Part shown: positions 40,478 through 51,700 of the stretch, piece after piece
How the letters are laid out: the number at the start of each line of letters is the position of its first letter
Numbering within the stretch: the first letter of the stretch is position 1
Assembly: GCF_004011885.1 (NCBI RefSeq)
Contig: NZ_SBEF01000021.1
Coordinates: 1-57,923 of the forward strand
Reading direction: 5' to 3'
Origin: Serratia microhaemolytica
GTDB taxonomy: Bacteria; Pseudomonadota; Gammaproteobacteria; Enterobacterales; Enterobacteriaceae
DNA length: 57,923 nt
Position numbers and translations under genes: made by a program
Notes under the pieces: generated by a model
What the model saw: the letters and a program-made list of their open reading frames with translations, nothing else
The model's database searches: none
What the model was told of the DNA's origin: nothing

Positions 40478-41245
40478 TTAAAGGGTACCGACATGCATAC
40501 CGCCATCGAGCGGGATCACGGCGGTATTGAGGTAATTTGTGTTACAACTCGCCAGAAAACCAACCACTTCAGCCACATCCTCTGCGGTTCCCCAGCGCCC
40601 AATCGGCACCAAGGAGCGCGCCAGTTTGTCTTCATCCTGCTTATCTCTGCGCCCACTGGGTAGAAACTGCTTTAACATCTCGGTATTGCAGATACCGGGA
40701 GCTATCGCGGTGACACAGATATTCAGCGGCCCCAACTCGCGCCCCCATGATTCGGTAGCCGATATCACCCCCGCTTTGGAAGCCGCATAAGCCGCACTAC
40801 CTGCCGCGCCACAGATACCGGCGATCGAAGCAATATTGATAATGCGCCCATAATTCAACCGAGCCATGAAACGCGAAAACACCATCGTGCAGTTGAACGT
40901 ACCGAGCAAATTGACATCCAGCACCCGTTCGGTGCTACTCAACGCGTTGTCAGACAAGCAAAAACCGCGCTCAATAATGCCGGCATTGTTGACCAGTAGC
41001 GTGATTGTCTCGCCCAAGCTGCTGCTAATCTGGTGCGCTGCCTGCTGGACCTCACTCTGTTGGGTGACATCCATCACAAACGGGTGCAGTTGCTCTGGGT
41101 GACCTAACTGATGAGCTAACTCTGTCAATCCGCTCATATTGATGTCTGTTGCCGCTACTTGATAACCAATCTGCAATAATACCTTACAGATTGCAGCCCC
41201 GAATCCACCAGCCGCACCGGTGACCACGGCAATCTGATTGCTCAT
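40478..41245 (-). CDS. fclF: Short-chain dehydrogenase/reductase of the polyamine operon (FclF-like)
   Basis: 255 residues, classical SDR. NAD(P) motif VVTGAAGGFGAAICKVL near residue 8, NNAGIIERGF near residue 87, catalytic Ser in IINIASIAGICGAAG, and YAASKAG with the catalytic Tyr and Lys near residues 156-160. Closest in style to FabG-like 3-oxoacyl-ACP reductases. Its start overlaps the stop of the enoyl-reductase/aminotransferase gene by 4 bases (ATGA), so it belongs to the operon. A beta-keto reductase acting on the growing chain is the likely role, perhaps besides the KR domain of the first megasynthase. The symbol is by analogy with fclF. Confidence 0.82.
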   Translation of the reverse strand: MSNQIAVVTGAAGGFGAAICKVLLQIGYQVAATDINMSGLTELAHQLGHPEQLHPFVMDVTQQSEVQQAAHQISSSLGETITLLVNNAGIIERGFCLSDNALSSTERVLDVNLLGTFNCTMVFSRFMARLNYGRIINIASIAGICGAAGSAAYAASKAGVISATESWGRELGPLNICVTAIAPGICNTEMLKQFLPSGRRDKQDEDKLARSLVPIGRWGTAEDVAEVVGFLASCNTNYLNTAVIPLDGGMHVGTL

Positions 41246-44200
41246 ACACAGCCCTCCTTGTTAAAAGTCGCATCAATAATCTCTCTGACATTGCTCATCA
41301 CATGGTAAATACGCTGTTCAAACCACTGCACATCGTCCTGTGACATCAGCATATTGGCGTAAATATGTGACTGTGGAGCAAACTGGATGCCATACCGTTT
41401 CGCCGTTTCACGGATCAGATTATTGCAACGCTGCACCTGTTGCTGTGCCGCACTATCGCTCTCTGCTGCCGTCAGCACGCTCGATTGTGCATGGTACACC
41501 AGCGCGGTCGGCATCCCCTGGATCACCAGCGGCAACTCGACCTCTTGTGCCGCACTGATAAACAAGTGTGCCAGTTGGCGCGTGATATCGGCCATGCGCT
41601 GATAGCAGAGCGGATCTTGTTCGATCAGCGAATAGGTCGCTTTGATCGCCGCCAAACCGAGTGGGTAGCCATTAAAAGTACCGGCATGGAGCACCTTGTT
41701 GCGGCTGTAGAGTTCCATAATGTCACGTTGCCCAACAATCGCCGACACTGGCACCGCGCCACCGCCCAAGGCTTTACCGAATATGCTGAGATGTGGGGTT
41801 ACGCCCAGCAGTTGCTGCGCACCCCCGGTGCCAACGCGCACGCCAGTCAACACCTCGTCGAAAATCAGCAAGATATTGTATTGCTCACACAGTGCCTTAG
41901 TTTTCTGCAAATAGCCCTGGAGCGGTAAAATACCACCGGCGTTGATGGCAATCGGCTCCATCAGTACCGCAGCAATCTCGCCATGATGACGCTCAATGGT
42001 GGCCGTCAGCCGATCGATATCGTTCCACGGCAACAGCAAGGATTGCTCTGCCATCACATTTGGCGCACGTCCCAAGGTATATAACCGATCCTCTGGCACC
42101 AGCTCTGGCAGTAAACTGAGGCCATCTGTAGGCAAACGACCACCGGCAATATTGTCGCTACTGCCGTGATAGTGGCCAACAAAACGGATAAAGCGTGTTT
42201 TGCCAGTAAAGGCGCGCGCCAGTCGCAGCACATTCTGTATTGCCTCGCTACCACTCAGGCAGAAGCGCACCATCTCAGCACTCGGAATATGTTTGACCAG
42301 TAGCTCACTCACCTCTAGCCCCAACTCGCAGCTCTCTACCACAGGCTGTTGATTGAGGCAGTGACGCAGCACAGCCTGATAAGCCTGGTTGTGGTGGCCG
42401 ACAAACAGTGCGCCTGATTTTGCATTCAGATCAAGATGCTGATTGCCATCCAGATCCCACAAGCGGCTCTGACGTCCATAACGGAACGGCACCACCAAGG
42501 TGTGTTCTGGCTGGTTGAAATTTTCATGTACACTGCCTGGCAGCAGATCCCAGCACTTTTTATAGAACGCATGACACGCCTGCAACGAAAGCGGATCAGC
42601 CCCTGTCTGTTGCTGTGACAGCGGTGTCGATGCTGTTGGCAGCGACTGATTGCCACCATCAACGGGTGGCTGCAGAGAGTAGCTCAACGCCTGGGCCGGT
42701 ACGCTTATCTGCATCAACTCCAGCAGTGCGACACGGGTAAGATATGCCGCACCGTGCATTAATAGCTGAGCCAGTTCCGCCACCCGCCGCTGCTCGACAT
42801 CCGCCAGCGCACTGCCTTGCAGCCACTGATTGAGCGCGCCGAGTGCCGATCCGCACCAGATCTGATAATCCGCCGCACGTTGCGGCTCGCCACGGATCGC
42901 CCAACTGGAAGATTGGCCAAGATACCACTGAAACAGCAGTGCCATTTTTTTCTTTGGCTGCTGCTGTGCCTGGGCGATCACTTCCGCTCGGCCTCGACGC
43001 TGAAAAAATTGCTCAGTCTCGGACCAAACCTGTGCCAATGGCTGGTGAAAAATCTGCTGCTCCAGTAACGTCACCTCGCTGGCTGGCAGCGCTTCCAGGC
43101 TGTCATACTGCTTGTAGAGCGCGTAGAGTTTCTGCGCGCGAACCGGGTAGAAACTGCCCAGTTTCAGCACCTGCACTTTCGCTCCCAACTCAAACATATC
43201 TGCTGAAGGCGCTAGGGTGACATCACCGATCTGAGCACGCGCCAGCAGTTTTTTCGCACTGGCCGAAGTGCCTGCTTCTACCGTAGCTTGGTTGATCGAA
43301 CCGGTGACCACATAGGCCGCACCGAGCGCAAAGGCAGCGCGCACTGCACTCGGGGTGCCGATACCGCCAGCGGCGCCGATGCGCACCCGTTGTGCCAGTT
43401 TGCCTTCACTCACCATCTGATCGCGCAACTGCACTACCGAGGCGAAAATACAGCTCAATGTGCCTTGGTCAGTATGGCCGCCAGAGTCGCCTTCAACAGT
43501 GATGTCATCTGCCATCGGCACCTGCGCGGCCAACTCTGCCTGTTCGGCACTGATCAATTGCTCTGCCACTAGCTTTTTCAACACAGCTTCCGGTGCGGGA
43601 TGCAGAAAATGTTGTGCCACCTCTCGCCGTGACACCTTGGCGATAATGCGGTTAGTGCGCGTCACACTGCCATCGGCAGCGCGAGCCAGCCCCGCTGCAC
43701 GGTAATAGACCAGCGCCGGACTGAGGTTTATATAGGCCGACGCTTCCACCACCGTAACGCGCTGTGCCAGACAGAGCTGAACACAGGCCATCTCCCAGGC
43801 CGGGTTACCGGGGTTGTGTAGCAAGTTGATACCAAACGTTTGATCTGGCAGTTGCTGGCGCAGGTGAGTGATCGCTTGCGTAATGCGAGCAATCTCCAGC
43901 CCACCAGCACCGAAAATCGCCAAGATATTCTGTTGCGCCAGAGCCGCGACCAGCGCTTCAGAGGCGATGCCATGCGCCATTGCTCCGGCATAGTAGGCCA
44001 ATTGCACCCGATACTCGCGACAAAAGCTGGCATCCCCCAACGCACTCGCTGGCAATGCCGGCAAAATGCCAATCTGCTGAGCGCTGGCGTCTGGCAACGC
44101 GCTGCCTAACTCCGCCAAGTGAACCTCATCACCCAGTTGGATAACTTGTAACGGCTGCTGCAACTGATAGAGCGCGGCTACCCCTTGGGTTAAATAACGT

Positions 44201-44253
44201 CGAGGCTCTGAATGATTGGCACCCGACTGATTGATCGATAAACACAAACTCAT
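41242..44253 (-). CDS. fclE: PfaD-type enoyl reductase fused to class III aminotransferase (FclE-like)
   Basis: 1003 residues from the ATG at 44253, overlapping the preceding gene by 4 bases. Residues 1 to about 540 are a PfaD-like flavin enoyl-reductase TIM barrel (GINLLHNPGNPAWEM, VRIGAAGGIGTPSAVRAAFA, GAAYVVTGSINQATVEAG). After a short linker, residues about 590-1000 are a class III PLP aminotransferase of the glutamate-1-semialdehyde type: LWDLDGNQHLDLNAKSGALF, LSGSEAIQNVLRLARAFTG, LLIFDEVLTGVRVG with the PLP Asp, and SIFGKALGGGAVPVSAIVG with the PLP Lys near residue 828. The fusion lets one protein either reduce enoyl-ACP or transaminate beta-keto-ACP, the defining chemistry of zeamine/fabclavine polyamines. 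A longer upstream frame lies inside the neighbouring gene. The symbol is by analogy. Confidence 0.9.
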   Translation of the reverse strand: MSLCLSINQSGANHSEPRRYLTQGVAALYQLQQPLQVIQLGDEVHLAELGSALPDASAQQIGILPALPASALGDASFCREYRVQLAYYAGAMAHGIASEALVAALAQQNILAIFGAGGLEIARITQAITHLRQQLPDQTFGINLLHNPGNPAWEMACVQLCLAQRVTVVEASAYINLSPALVYYRAAGLARAADGSVTRTNRIIAKVSRREVAQHFLHPAPEAVLKKLVAEQLISAEQAELAAQVPMADDITVEGDSGGHTDQGTLSCIFASVVQLRDQMVSEGKLAQRVRIGAAGGIGTPSAVRAAFALGAAYVVTGSINQATVEAGTSASAKKLLARAQIGDVTLAPSADMFELGAKVQVLKLGSFYPVRAQKLYALYKQYDSLEALPASEVTLLEQQIFHQPLAQVWSETEQFFQRRGRAEVIAQAQQQPKKKMALLFQWYLGQSSSWAIRGEPQRAADYQIWCGSALGALNQWLQGSALADVEQRRVAELAQLLMHGAAYLTRVALLELMQISVPAQALSYSLQPPVDGGNQSLPTASTPLSQQQTGADPLSLQACHAFYKKCWDLLPGSVHENFNQPEHTLVVPFRYGRQSRLWDLDGNQHLDLNAKSGALFVGHHNQAYQAVLRHCLNQQPVVESCELGLEVSELLVKHIPSAEMVRFCLSGSEAIQNVLRLARAFTGKTRFIRFVGHYHGSSDNIAGGRLPTDGLSLLPELVPEDRLYTLGRAPNVMAEQSLLLPWNDIDRLTATIERHHGEIAAVLMEPIAINAGGILPLQGYLQKTKALCEQYNILLIFDEVLTGVRVGTGGAQQLLGVTPHLSIFGKALGGGAVPVSAIVGQRDIMELYSRNKVLHAGTFNGYPLGLAAIKATYSLIEQDPLCYQRMADITRQLAHLFISAAQEVELPLVIQGMPTALVYHAQSSVLTAAESDSAAQQQVQRCNNLIRETAKRYGIQFAPQSHIYANMLMSQDDVQWFEQRIYHVMSNVREIIDATFNKEGCV

Positions 44254-47200
44254 GATCTGCTTTCCTGTGCTAAAAGTGCCGTTTGTGTGGTGGCAGGGTC
44301 TATCGCTGCTGCGTGACGGTGCCGGTAACCCGCTGCGAGGTTGTCGGCAACGCCAATGATGCTGCCGCGATAGAGGATTTCGACAATAAAACGTAACTCG
44401 ATCGATGCAATGGTGCTGCCATCCGGCCAGTAACGGCAAGCGATCGATTTACAGCTCAAGCGATAGCGCAGCAATTCAGGCTGGCACTTCACTTCGCCAC
44501 GGAATTTTGCTTGGTAACTGTGCTGACAGACGGTGTAACGCTGTAGGTCGGGATGATTCGCTAAGCCGAGATAGTGCACGAAAAATTTCACCATTTGCTC
44601 ACAGCCTTCCACCAATAGGGTACCTGGCATCACCGGATCATTTTTAAAATGCGCGGCAAAAGCCCAGTGTTTGGGATCAATCTGCTGTTCACCTAGCGCG
44701 CTCCCCAATCCCCACTCACCGCCGCGAGGGTCGATCGCGATCACCCGCTGTAACATACGAGCGGCAGGTGAACAGATCGCTGCCAGTGGTTGTTCATCAC
44801 CGTTTGCCGACATGGCGTATTCAGCACCAAAGCAACCGGCAATATCACCGCGCATGAAGGCATCGAGCTGCTGCTGGCCAAACTGTTGCTGTTGACAACG
44901 CCGTAGCGGCGTAAATGGCGTGCCTGGTCGTGCATCACGGAAGTAGCTGCGGGTATCCAGCTCTCGCGCATTGGCTATTTCACGCCGACTAAAGAAGCCA
45001 GAGCTGGCCACCAGCTTGAAGACCAAGCGCTCACCGACGTAGCAGAAATACTCATAGCCGATCAGCACAACTGCGCCCGCACGCACAAACGAGGTGATAT
45101 TCACCCGCCCGCGCAGTACCTCACCCGCACGCGGCATCTCACTGTGGATAACGGTTTCACTATCCACCGCACGATAACAAAGCTGCCCTTTGAACAGATG
45201 ATCACAACCGATGACCGTAAACGCGACAATCATCGCGTGCGATGATTCCAGCGCAACGAACGGTGGTGTCTCACCATCGACCAAAAACCAAGCATCCGGC
45301 TGGATATCGTACTCCCACTCAATCATGCAGGGTTCCAGGCACGCTTTTTGCGCATTCAAGGCGGTGATCCGTGACACAAACAGATAGGGTGGCGAAGGCA
45401 TCCGGGTGCGGATCGGGTAGTGATCTACCGCCGCATACTCCGCTCCCAGCACTCGGCTTACCTGACCATCGGTCAGCTCAATCAGTTGCTGATAATCAAA
45501 ATAGGGAGCGGCGGTGACTGTCTGCTCCGGCGTCATTGGCTGTGCCAGCAACGCGGCTATCAGGCGGAAGTAACGCTGTTCAGCCTGCAGGTAGTGCAAG
45601 TGTGTGTTGGCCTGATGCAACAGAGAGTGCCGACCAGTGCCGGTTAAGTCGCTCTGTTCGGCAGTGTGCTGTTGCGCTATCGGCGGTTCAAGCGCACTGG
45701 CGGCGCTGCCTTGCGCTGATGGCAATAATGGCTGATCCGCATTGCTGTTCCAGTTCGCTAGCTGTTCCGCTTCCCTGCTGGCGCGTAACGCGGCAAAGCG
45801 TGCCATGATCTGCGGGTTGAGCATAAAATCGCTCAAGCGTTTTTCCCGTCCGGTATAGACCATTATTGGCTGTGCTTTACTGCGCGTATAGCAGCGCAAC
45901 CCTGGGCGTGCGCGTTCACCGCTGAGTGGTTCACGCAGTAGCAGGTGGCTACAGGCATGATCCATGCCGATGTAGTTGACTGCGGCGCGGCGTAATGTTC
46001 CCTCCTCGGCTGACCAGACTTCAGTTTGCTGCGGTAGCAGAAAACGCCCAGCCGCTTGCTCACCCAGCAACGCTGACTGGTAAAAGTGTGGCAATGGCGG
46101 CAAATAGCGTTGTGTAAGCTGAAATGCGCACTTGATCGTGGCCAGTAACCCACCGGCAGTGAGTAGGTGACCATAATTGGCTTTGATGGTACCGATTGTC
46201 GGCAGTTGACTGCGTGTGCCGCTGCTGTATACCTGCGCCAGTGCCGACAGCTCACTCTCCAGCTCTGCCGGGCGCGCACCACAGTAGATTTCGATGTAGT
46301 CGACCTGCTCAGCACGGCAACCTGCACTTTGCAAGGCATGTTGCGCACTCTGTACCATGCTCTGCTGATCGAGCTGGTGTTGCAGTGAATCCGCTGTTTG
46401 ATGGGTGATCGACAACCCTTCCAGGGTGGCGTAGATCGGGGTAGCACTCTCCAGCGCGTCTTGTTCACGCTGCAAAATGATCACCGCACCGCCATCACCC
46501 GGGGCCTGGTTAACACAGACCGGTTGCTGATCCCACAGTACGCTTTCCAGACTGCCGCCAAAACTGCAACCGGCAATCAACACCGCATCCACTTGTTGCC
46601 GCTTCAGTAAAAACTCAGCCAGCTCAATCGCTTTAAATGCTGAGTTCTCTTGGCTATAGAGTGCCAATGCTGGCCCGGTCAAATGCAGATAGGCCGCCAG
46701 ACGGCTGGCGACGATATTGCCGATACCGCCAGTAATGCCTTCTGCGCTCGGCGGCGGAAAGAGTGCGTCTTTCACCACATCCTGTAGCGCTTGCAGATCA
46801 TCTGCACTCAGTTCAATGCCGTGACAGCGTAAACTCTGCTCCAGTTGCCAACTGATCTCGTAACGCGCTTGGTAGCGCTGGCAGTTGTAATCGCTACCTG
46901 ACGCGACGATCACGGCAATGTTACGGTAGTTGCCGTCTAACAGGTAACCAGCATCAAGAAAGGCACGCTCGGCAATCGGTAGCAAGAATAGGTGGGAGAG
47001 CAGATGTGCTCCTACCACATTCGGTGGTAAGCGGAAGTAGTGGCAATCAAACTCAAACGCCTCAATCCAGCTACCGATTGGCGGCGTGTCAATACCTCGC
47101 TGTGCCAATAGAGTCGGTAACTGTTCAATACCGAGCCAACGGGTAGCGGGTAAGGGAGCATAGTGTTGTCGCCCTCGACGCAGGCTCTGATCAAGGTGAC

Positions 47201-48650
47201 CATTCTGTTCAGTTTCCGCCAGTTGTAGCGCAATACCGACCAACGCCAATGGCTGCATTTGTGGTGCTGCTGCTGGCGATGGCGGCACTGTGCTGCGCCA
47301 ACTGGCATGCTGTTCGCTCAGTACCAAGTGCGCGTTTACCCCACCAAAACCAAATGCGTTGATGGCGGCCCGTTTCGGCCGTTGGCGTTGCGGCCAAGGA
47401 CGTGCCTGACGCACAATATCATGCAGCGTGATATCGCCAGTGGCAGTGGCCACCATTTGTTCCACCCCGGGGGTCGGCGGGATGACATTGTGTTGCATCG
47501 CCAAAATCACTTTAAACAGGCTAGCCATGCCAGAGGCGGTCAACATATGGCCGTTGATAATTTTATTGGCACCGAGCAGTGGCCGTGTCGCGGCGTTCCG
47601 GAAAAATGCTTCCACTGCCGACAACTCGATCTGGTCACCCACCGGTGTGCCGGTTGCATGACATTCGAGGTAGTCGATATCAGGCGGTTCAGTGCCATAG
47701 GCGCGCGCCAATGCCAATTGCTGTCCTTGAATGTCCGGCACCAGCAGGTGACGCCTGCCAGCATCGTTTGATAGCCCGATCGCTTCAATCACTGCATAAA
47801 TTTTATCGTTATCACGCACCGCATCAGCGTAACGCTTGATGGCGATGATCCCTGCCCCTTCACCGGCTTTTAACCCTTGCGAGCGGCGATCAAACGGGAT
47901 TGACTCACCGTTATCAGGGAAAGCACGCAACACATTAAAACCGTGGTCAAGGTAGATATGGTCGGCATGACACACTGCGCCAGTCAGCATCATGTCGGCT
48001 TTACCGTCAATCAGATACTCGCTCGCCATTTTGATCGCATACAGTGCCGAAGCACAGGCAGCATCCAACGCATAGCTTGGCCCCTGTAGCCCCAACGCCA
48101 GTGCGGCAACGGTAGCGTTGTGGCTGTTGGTCAGCAGGTTCAGATCAGATAACGATTTTTGCTGCCAGGGAGAGACGAAACAAAAATCGCTGCGCCCCAA
48201 TAACTGTTGTAGATAAGGCGTCAGCAATTGATGATAAAAAGCACTCATCAACTGTTTGCTGCTGTGTGTTGGCATACCGATATTGCCAATCAGCAGTCCG
48301 GTGCGTGCCAACTTCTCCGGTTGATGACGATAGCCGCTGTCCGTGAGTGCCTGTTGCGCCGCATAGAGTGTCCATTTAAACAGGTTATCCAGCGTCTGCA
48401 ACTGCTGTGCCGGTAGTGCGTAACCTTGGGCGTCAAACTGAAAGCCACGAATGTGGCCGTTACGGTTATAGTTGATTTTGTCGCCGGTGCCCGGCGTCGC
48501 ATGATAATAGAGTGCCGGATCAACCTCAGTTTCGGCGCGGGAGAGCGCACTGGAGCAATCTCGGCAAGCCAGTAAATTTTGCCAATACTGCTCGATCGAA
48601 TCCGCTTCCGGAAACAGGCAGCCCAATCCGACAATCGCAATATGTTCCAT
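44250..48650 (-). CDS. fclD: PfaC-like megasynthase KS-CLF-DH (FclD-like)
   Basis: 1466 residues. Residues 1-440: complete ketosynthase, with Cys near 199 in LDAACASALYAIK, His near 331 in ECHATGTPVGDQ and His near 368 in IINGHMLTASG. Residues about 455-900: a second KS-like fold that lacks the active-site Cys (LYSQENSAFKAIELAE at the equivalent place), that is, a chain-length-factor domain. Residues about 1020-1440: FabA-like double hot-dog dehydratase, with the motif HWAFAAHFKNDPVMPGTLLV (His near 1333) almost identical to FabA. This is the PfaC layout of PUFA synthases with one dehydratase. It sits 64 bp after the first megasynthase gene and overlaps fclE by 4 bases. The symbol is by analogy. 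Confidence 0.9.
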   Translation of the reverse strand: MEHIAIVGLGCLFPEADSIEQYWQNLLACRDCSSALSRAETEVDPALYYHATPGTGDKINYNRNGHIRGFQFDAQGYALPAQQLQTLDNLFKWTLYAAQQALTDSGYRHQPEKLARTGLLIGNIGMPTHSSKQLMSAFYHQLLTPYLQQLLGRSDFCFVSPWQQKSLSDLNLLTNSHNATVAALALGLQGPSYALDAACASALYAIKMASEYLIDGKADMMLTGAVCHADHIYLDHGFNVLRAFPDNGESIPFDRRSQGLKAGEGAGIIAIKRYADAVRDNDKIYAVIEAIGLSNDAGRRHLLVPDIQGQQLALARAYGTEPPDIDYLECHATGTPVGDQIELSAVEAFFRNAATRPLLGANKIINGHMLTASGMASLFKVILAMQHNVIPPTPGVEQMVATATGDITLHDIVRQARPWPQRQRPKRAAINAFGFGGVNAHLVLSEQHASWRSTVPPSPAAAPQMQPLALVGIALQLAETEQNGHLDQSLRRGRQHYAPLPATRWLGIEQLPTLLAQRGIDTPPIGSWIEAFEFDCHYFRLPPNVVGAHLLSHLFLLPIAERAFLDAGYLLDGNYRNIAVIVASGSDYNCQRYQARYEISWQLEQSLRCHGIELSADDLQALQDVVKDALFPPPSAEGITGGIGNIVASRLAAYLHLTGPALALYSQENSAFKAIELAEFLLKRQQVDAVLIAGCSFGGSLESVLWDQQPVCVNQAPGDGGAVIILQREQDALESATPIYATLEGLSITHQTADSLQHQLDQQSMVQSAQHALQSAGCRAEQVDYIEIYCGARPAELESELSALAQVYSSGTRSQLPTIGTIKANYGHLLTAGGLLATIKCAFQLTQRYLPPLPHFYQSALLGEQAAGRFLLPQQTEVWSAEEGTLRRAAVNYIGMDHACSHLLLREPLSGERARPGLRCYTRSKAQPIMVYTGREKRLSDFMLNPQIMARFAALRASREAEQLANWNSNADQPLLPSAQGSAASALEPPIAQQHTAEQSDLTGTGRHSLLHQANTHLHYLQAEQRYFRLIAALLAQPMTPEQTVTAAPYFDYQQLIELTDGQVSRVLGAEYAAVDHYPIRTRMPSPPYLFVSRITALNAQKACLEPCMIEWEYDIQPDAWFLVDGETPPFVALESSHAMIVAFTVIGCDHLFKGQLCYRAVDSETVIHSEMPRAGEVLRGRVNITSFVRAGAVVLIGYEYFCYVGERLVFKLVASSGFFSRREIANARELDTRSYFRDARPGTPFTPLRRCQQQQFGQQQLDAFMRGDIAGCFGAEYAMSANGDEQPLAAICSPAARMLQRVIAIDPRGGEWGLGSALGEQQIDPKHWAFAAHFKNDPVMPGTLLVEGCEQMVKFFVHYLGLANHPDLQRYTVCQHSYQAKFRGEVKCQPELLRYRLSCKSIACRYWPDGSTIASIELRFIVEILYRGSIIGVADNLAAGYRHRHAAAIDPATTQTALLAQESRS

Positions 48651-48714
48651 CGATGACGACTCCGTTATTCAATTTATCTATCCGAGCGCTCAGCGCCCGG
48701 AGTGACTATTTCGG

Positions 48715-51700
48715 CTATTGCTGTTGTACCATCTGCTGACTGGCACCGGTGAATAGTGTGTAGAATGCTTTGGAAACCGTAAATGTGGCCGCTTCGATGT
48801 CGCTATAGACGTTGCCTTGCTCATCATGCAGCGTGCAGTTGGCCTGGAGCGAACTGGCGGTCTGCTGAGTCACCTGCATGGTGATGTAGAAGCTTTGATC
48901 AAAGGTGATTGGCCGATATTGTCTGATTTGGCCGATCGAGGTAGGCAAGCCCGCTTTATCGCTGTGCAGCATCAACCACAGTAATAACATCTGTAAGGCC
49001 ACATCGTAGACATACAGGTTGAAACCCTCTGTGGGGAACTGTCCGGAAAGTTCAGCACCCAGTTGTGGTAAGCGTGCTTTGGCCAGCATTCCCTGTTGAT
49101 CACTCTGTAGTAGCTGCTCAATGCCACGGAATGACTCACCATGAAACAGCAGCGCTCCCTGTGTCATATCGCCATACAGTGGTGCCGGTAGTGGCAGCGC
49201 AACGTCCAGCGCACCAGCGGGCGCACAACAAGGCGCAGACGCCGCCTGCTGGGCAAACGAGAGTCTGGCTTGATAATGTGCTAACGTTTTTTCTGCCAGC
49301 AAACCACTGATCACCACGTTAAAGGTCAGTGTGTCGTCGGGTTGGGCATTCGGCACCGGTTCCAGCGTCGCGTGGTAACGTTCAGCCTGGTTGCCATCAA
49401 ACACAATCCCTTTCAGCACCATAAAGTCACTCACCGTGACGAGCTGATAGCCCGGTAGCTGCTCTTGGCAAACACGCACCATCCAGGCAATCGCGGCGGT
49501 TGCCGGTAATACCGGATGCTGGTTGATCACATGGTGCTGCAGAAAGCGGTTGTGGTTCAGCGTGAGCAGCCGTTCGCTCTGGTTACTGAACCGGGCGCTA
49601 GGCAGGGCGCGTTTGACACGGTAGTTATCACCCCCGATCACCACCTGTGCCTGATCCGCCAAGTCGAACTCGTGCACGAAAAATGTTCTGCCAGTCTCGA
49701 GCGGAATAATCAGCATGTTCAGTCTGTCGTAGGCGCGTTTCAGGGTGTCATTCACCATCCCCCCTTGTAATGGCCCCCAATTGATCGCACGTACTACCGG
49801 CTGTCCCGCTTTTTGTAGCGGTAGCCAGGCAAATTTATTCAAGGCTTCATTCGCCAAAGAGTAGTCCGTCTGCCCAGCGTTACCGAAGAAACTGGAGACT
49901 GAGGAGAACAGTATGATGTGACGCAGGGTGGTCACATCCAGCACTTGGCAAAGGTTATCCAGCCCTTTAACTTTCGAGTCAAACACTAAGCTTAAGTCTG
50001 CCAATGTTTTCTTTTCGATGCGTTTATCCGCCAGATTACCGGCTCCGTGAATGATGCCGCTGATCGCACCGTGCTGCTGCTGAACCTGTTTCACTACGTT
50101 CGACAACTGCGCCCGGTCGGTAATATCACAGCAGTGGTATACCGCTTCACTGCCCAACTGGCACAATTGCTGTAGTGTGTTCAGGATCTCGTCGCGATGT
50201 AGCAAGCCACTCAGCATATTATTAATTTTTACCGGTGTCGGTTGTATGCCGCTGGCTTGTAGATGGGCAATCGCTGCCGCTTTGCGCTCCGCGACTGTCT
50301 GGGCTCCCGTGGCCCAATCAGGCAATGGTGCTTCAATATCGGTGCGCCCCAGCAGCACAAAACGCGTTTGGTGACGCTGTGCCAGCGCAATCACGCAACT
50401 GGCGGTCACGCCACGTCCACCGCCGGTGACCAGCAACAGATCCTGCTGATCAATCACTGCTGCCGCTGCTTGCTCTTGCCGTGTTTGTCGATAAAGCGCC
50501 AAGGTGACACGGCTACCATCAACACCACGTCCCACCTCAGCCAAATCTTGTTGTCTATCTTGCAACTCCTCGAGCAGCGCACGTACTGCCGCACCATTTT
50601 TCAGCCGGGCATCAATATCCACCGTGCGGCAGAATGCCGATTTCCATTCAACATTCAGTGCCTTGGTTAACCCTGTCACTGACGCTGGCAGTGGCGTTGT
50701 TAACCCCCGCTGCCCGGACAGTGAAAACTGTCCATCACCCCGTGTGATGACAAAAAACCAGCTCGGCTGCTGTGCATCACGATCTAAACTGGGCTGTAAC
50801 CGCCTTGCCAGTAGAAAGGTGGTTGTCAGTGAGTGATAGCCTTGTTGATCGAACAGCTCTGCGGCACTCTTGGCTTTTTTAGCGGTGTTCTGTAACCAGA
50901 TCACCCCATCAATCCCGCCTTGCTGCTGCTCAATGTCACTGATCACCTGGTCTAACCCCGACTCATCTGCGGCGAGCAATTCATAGCACCCAGCAGGCCT
51001 GTTTTTCGACTTGCTTGCAGTGAGTGCCAACAGCGTCACTTGCTGGCCGAGTGTGCGAAGCTGGCTGGCTAACTCGTCACTAAAGGTTTTGCCTTCATCC
51101 ACGATCAGCCAGTGGTGGCTGCCAGCAAACGTCTGCGGATTGGCATCGGCAATCGGCAGTGAGTGTAAGCCAACAGTAAAACGCTCCACAGTGGCGGGGG
51201 TTGATGCTGTAGTCAGATCGCTGGCAGTCGGCTGAACCACAGGCACAGAATCCTGCTGCGGTTCAGCTAACGGCTTTTTTAGCGCTTCACCTGCCGGTTG
51301 ATCCGCCGTCGAGGCGACAAAACCGAGTGAATGCGGTGCGCTGTCAGCCGTTGCGCTAGCGGCAACTGGCTGGCTATTGGCTGTGGCAGACGGCGCAGTG
51401 CTGCTGCCTGTTGCTGCCGGTTGCGCTGTTAGCGCGGTACTCTGCCCACCGAGCCGTTGTTGCAGATCAGCCACCATTTCATCAATCATCTGTCTAAAGA
51501 AGGCTGACATTTTCTCAATGCTGCTCAACGACTCGACATTGACCATCATCGCATCGTCATTTTCTATCGGGTAACCGATATTGCGGATTTCGGTCAGGAA
51601 GGTGTCAAATATGGCACCAAAGATCTCCATCCGCTTAATCGAGTCGATACCCAGATCAGCTTCCAGATCCATCGTCGGCTCAATCATCTCCTGCAAATAA

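Noticed and set aside
43940-44439. Longer start for the enoyl reductase/aminotransferase gene (to 44439)
   Set aside because: The extra 62 codons overlap the coding 3' end of the previous gene and show no PfaD similarity. The ATG at 44253 has the 4-base ATGA overlap typical of this operon.
45863-46468. 201-residue minus-strand ORF inside the KS-CLF-DH gene
   Set aside because: Overlaps the CLF region in another frame on the same strand with low-complexity Arg/Cys/Ser composition; a shadow frame.
47259-47771. 170-residue plus-strand ORF
   Set aside because: Antisense to the intact ketosynthase domain, no recognisable features.
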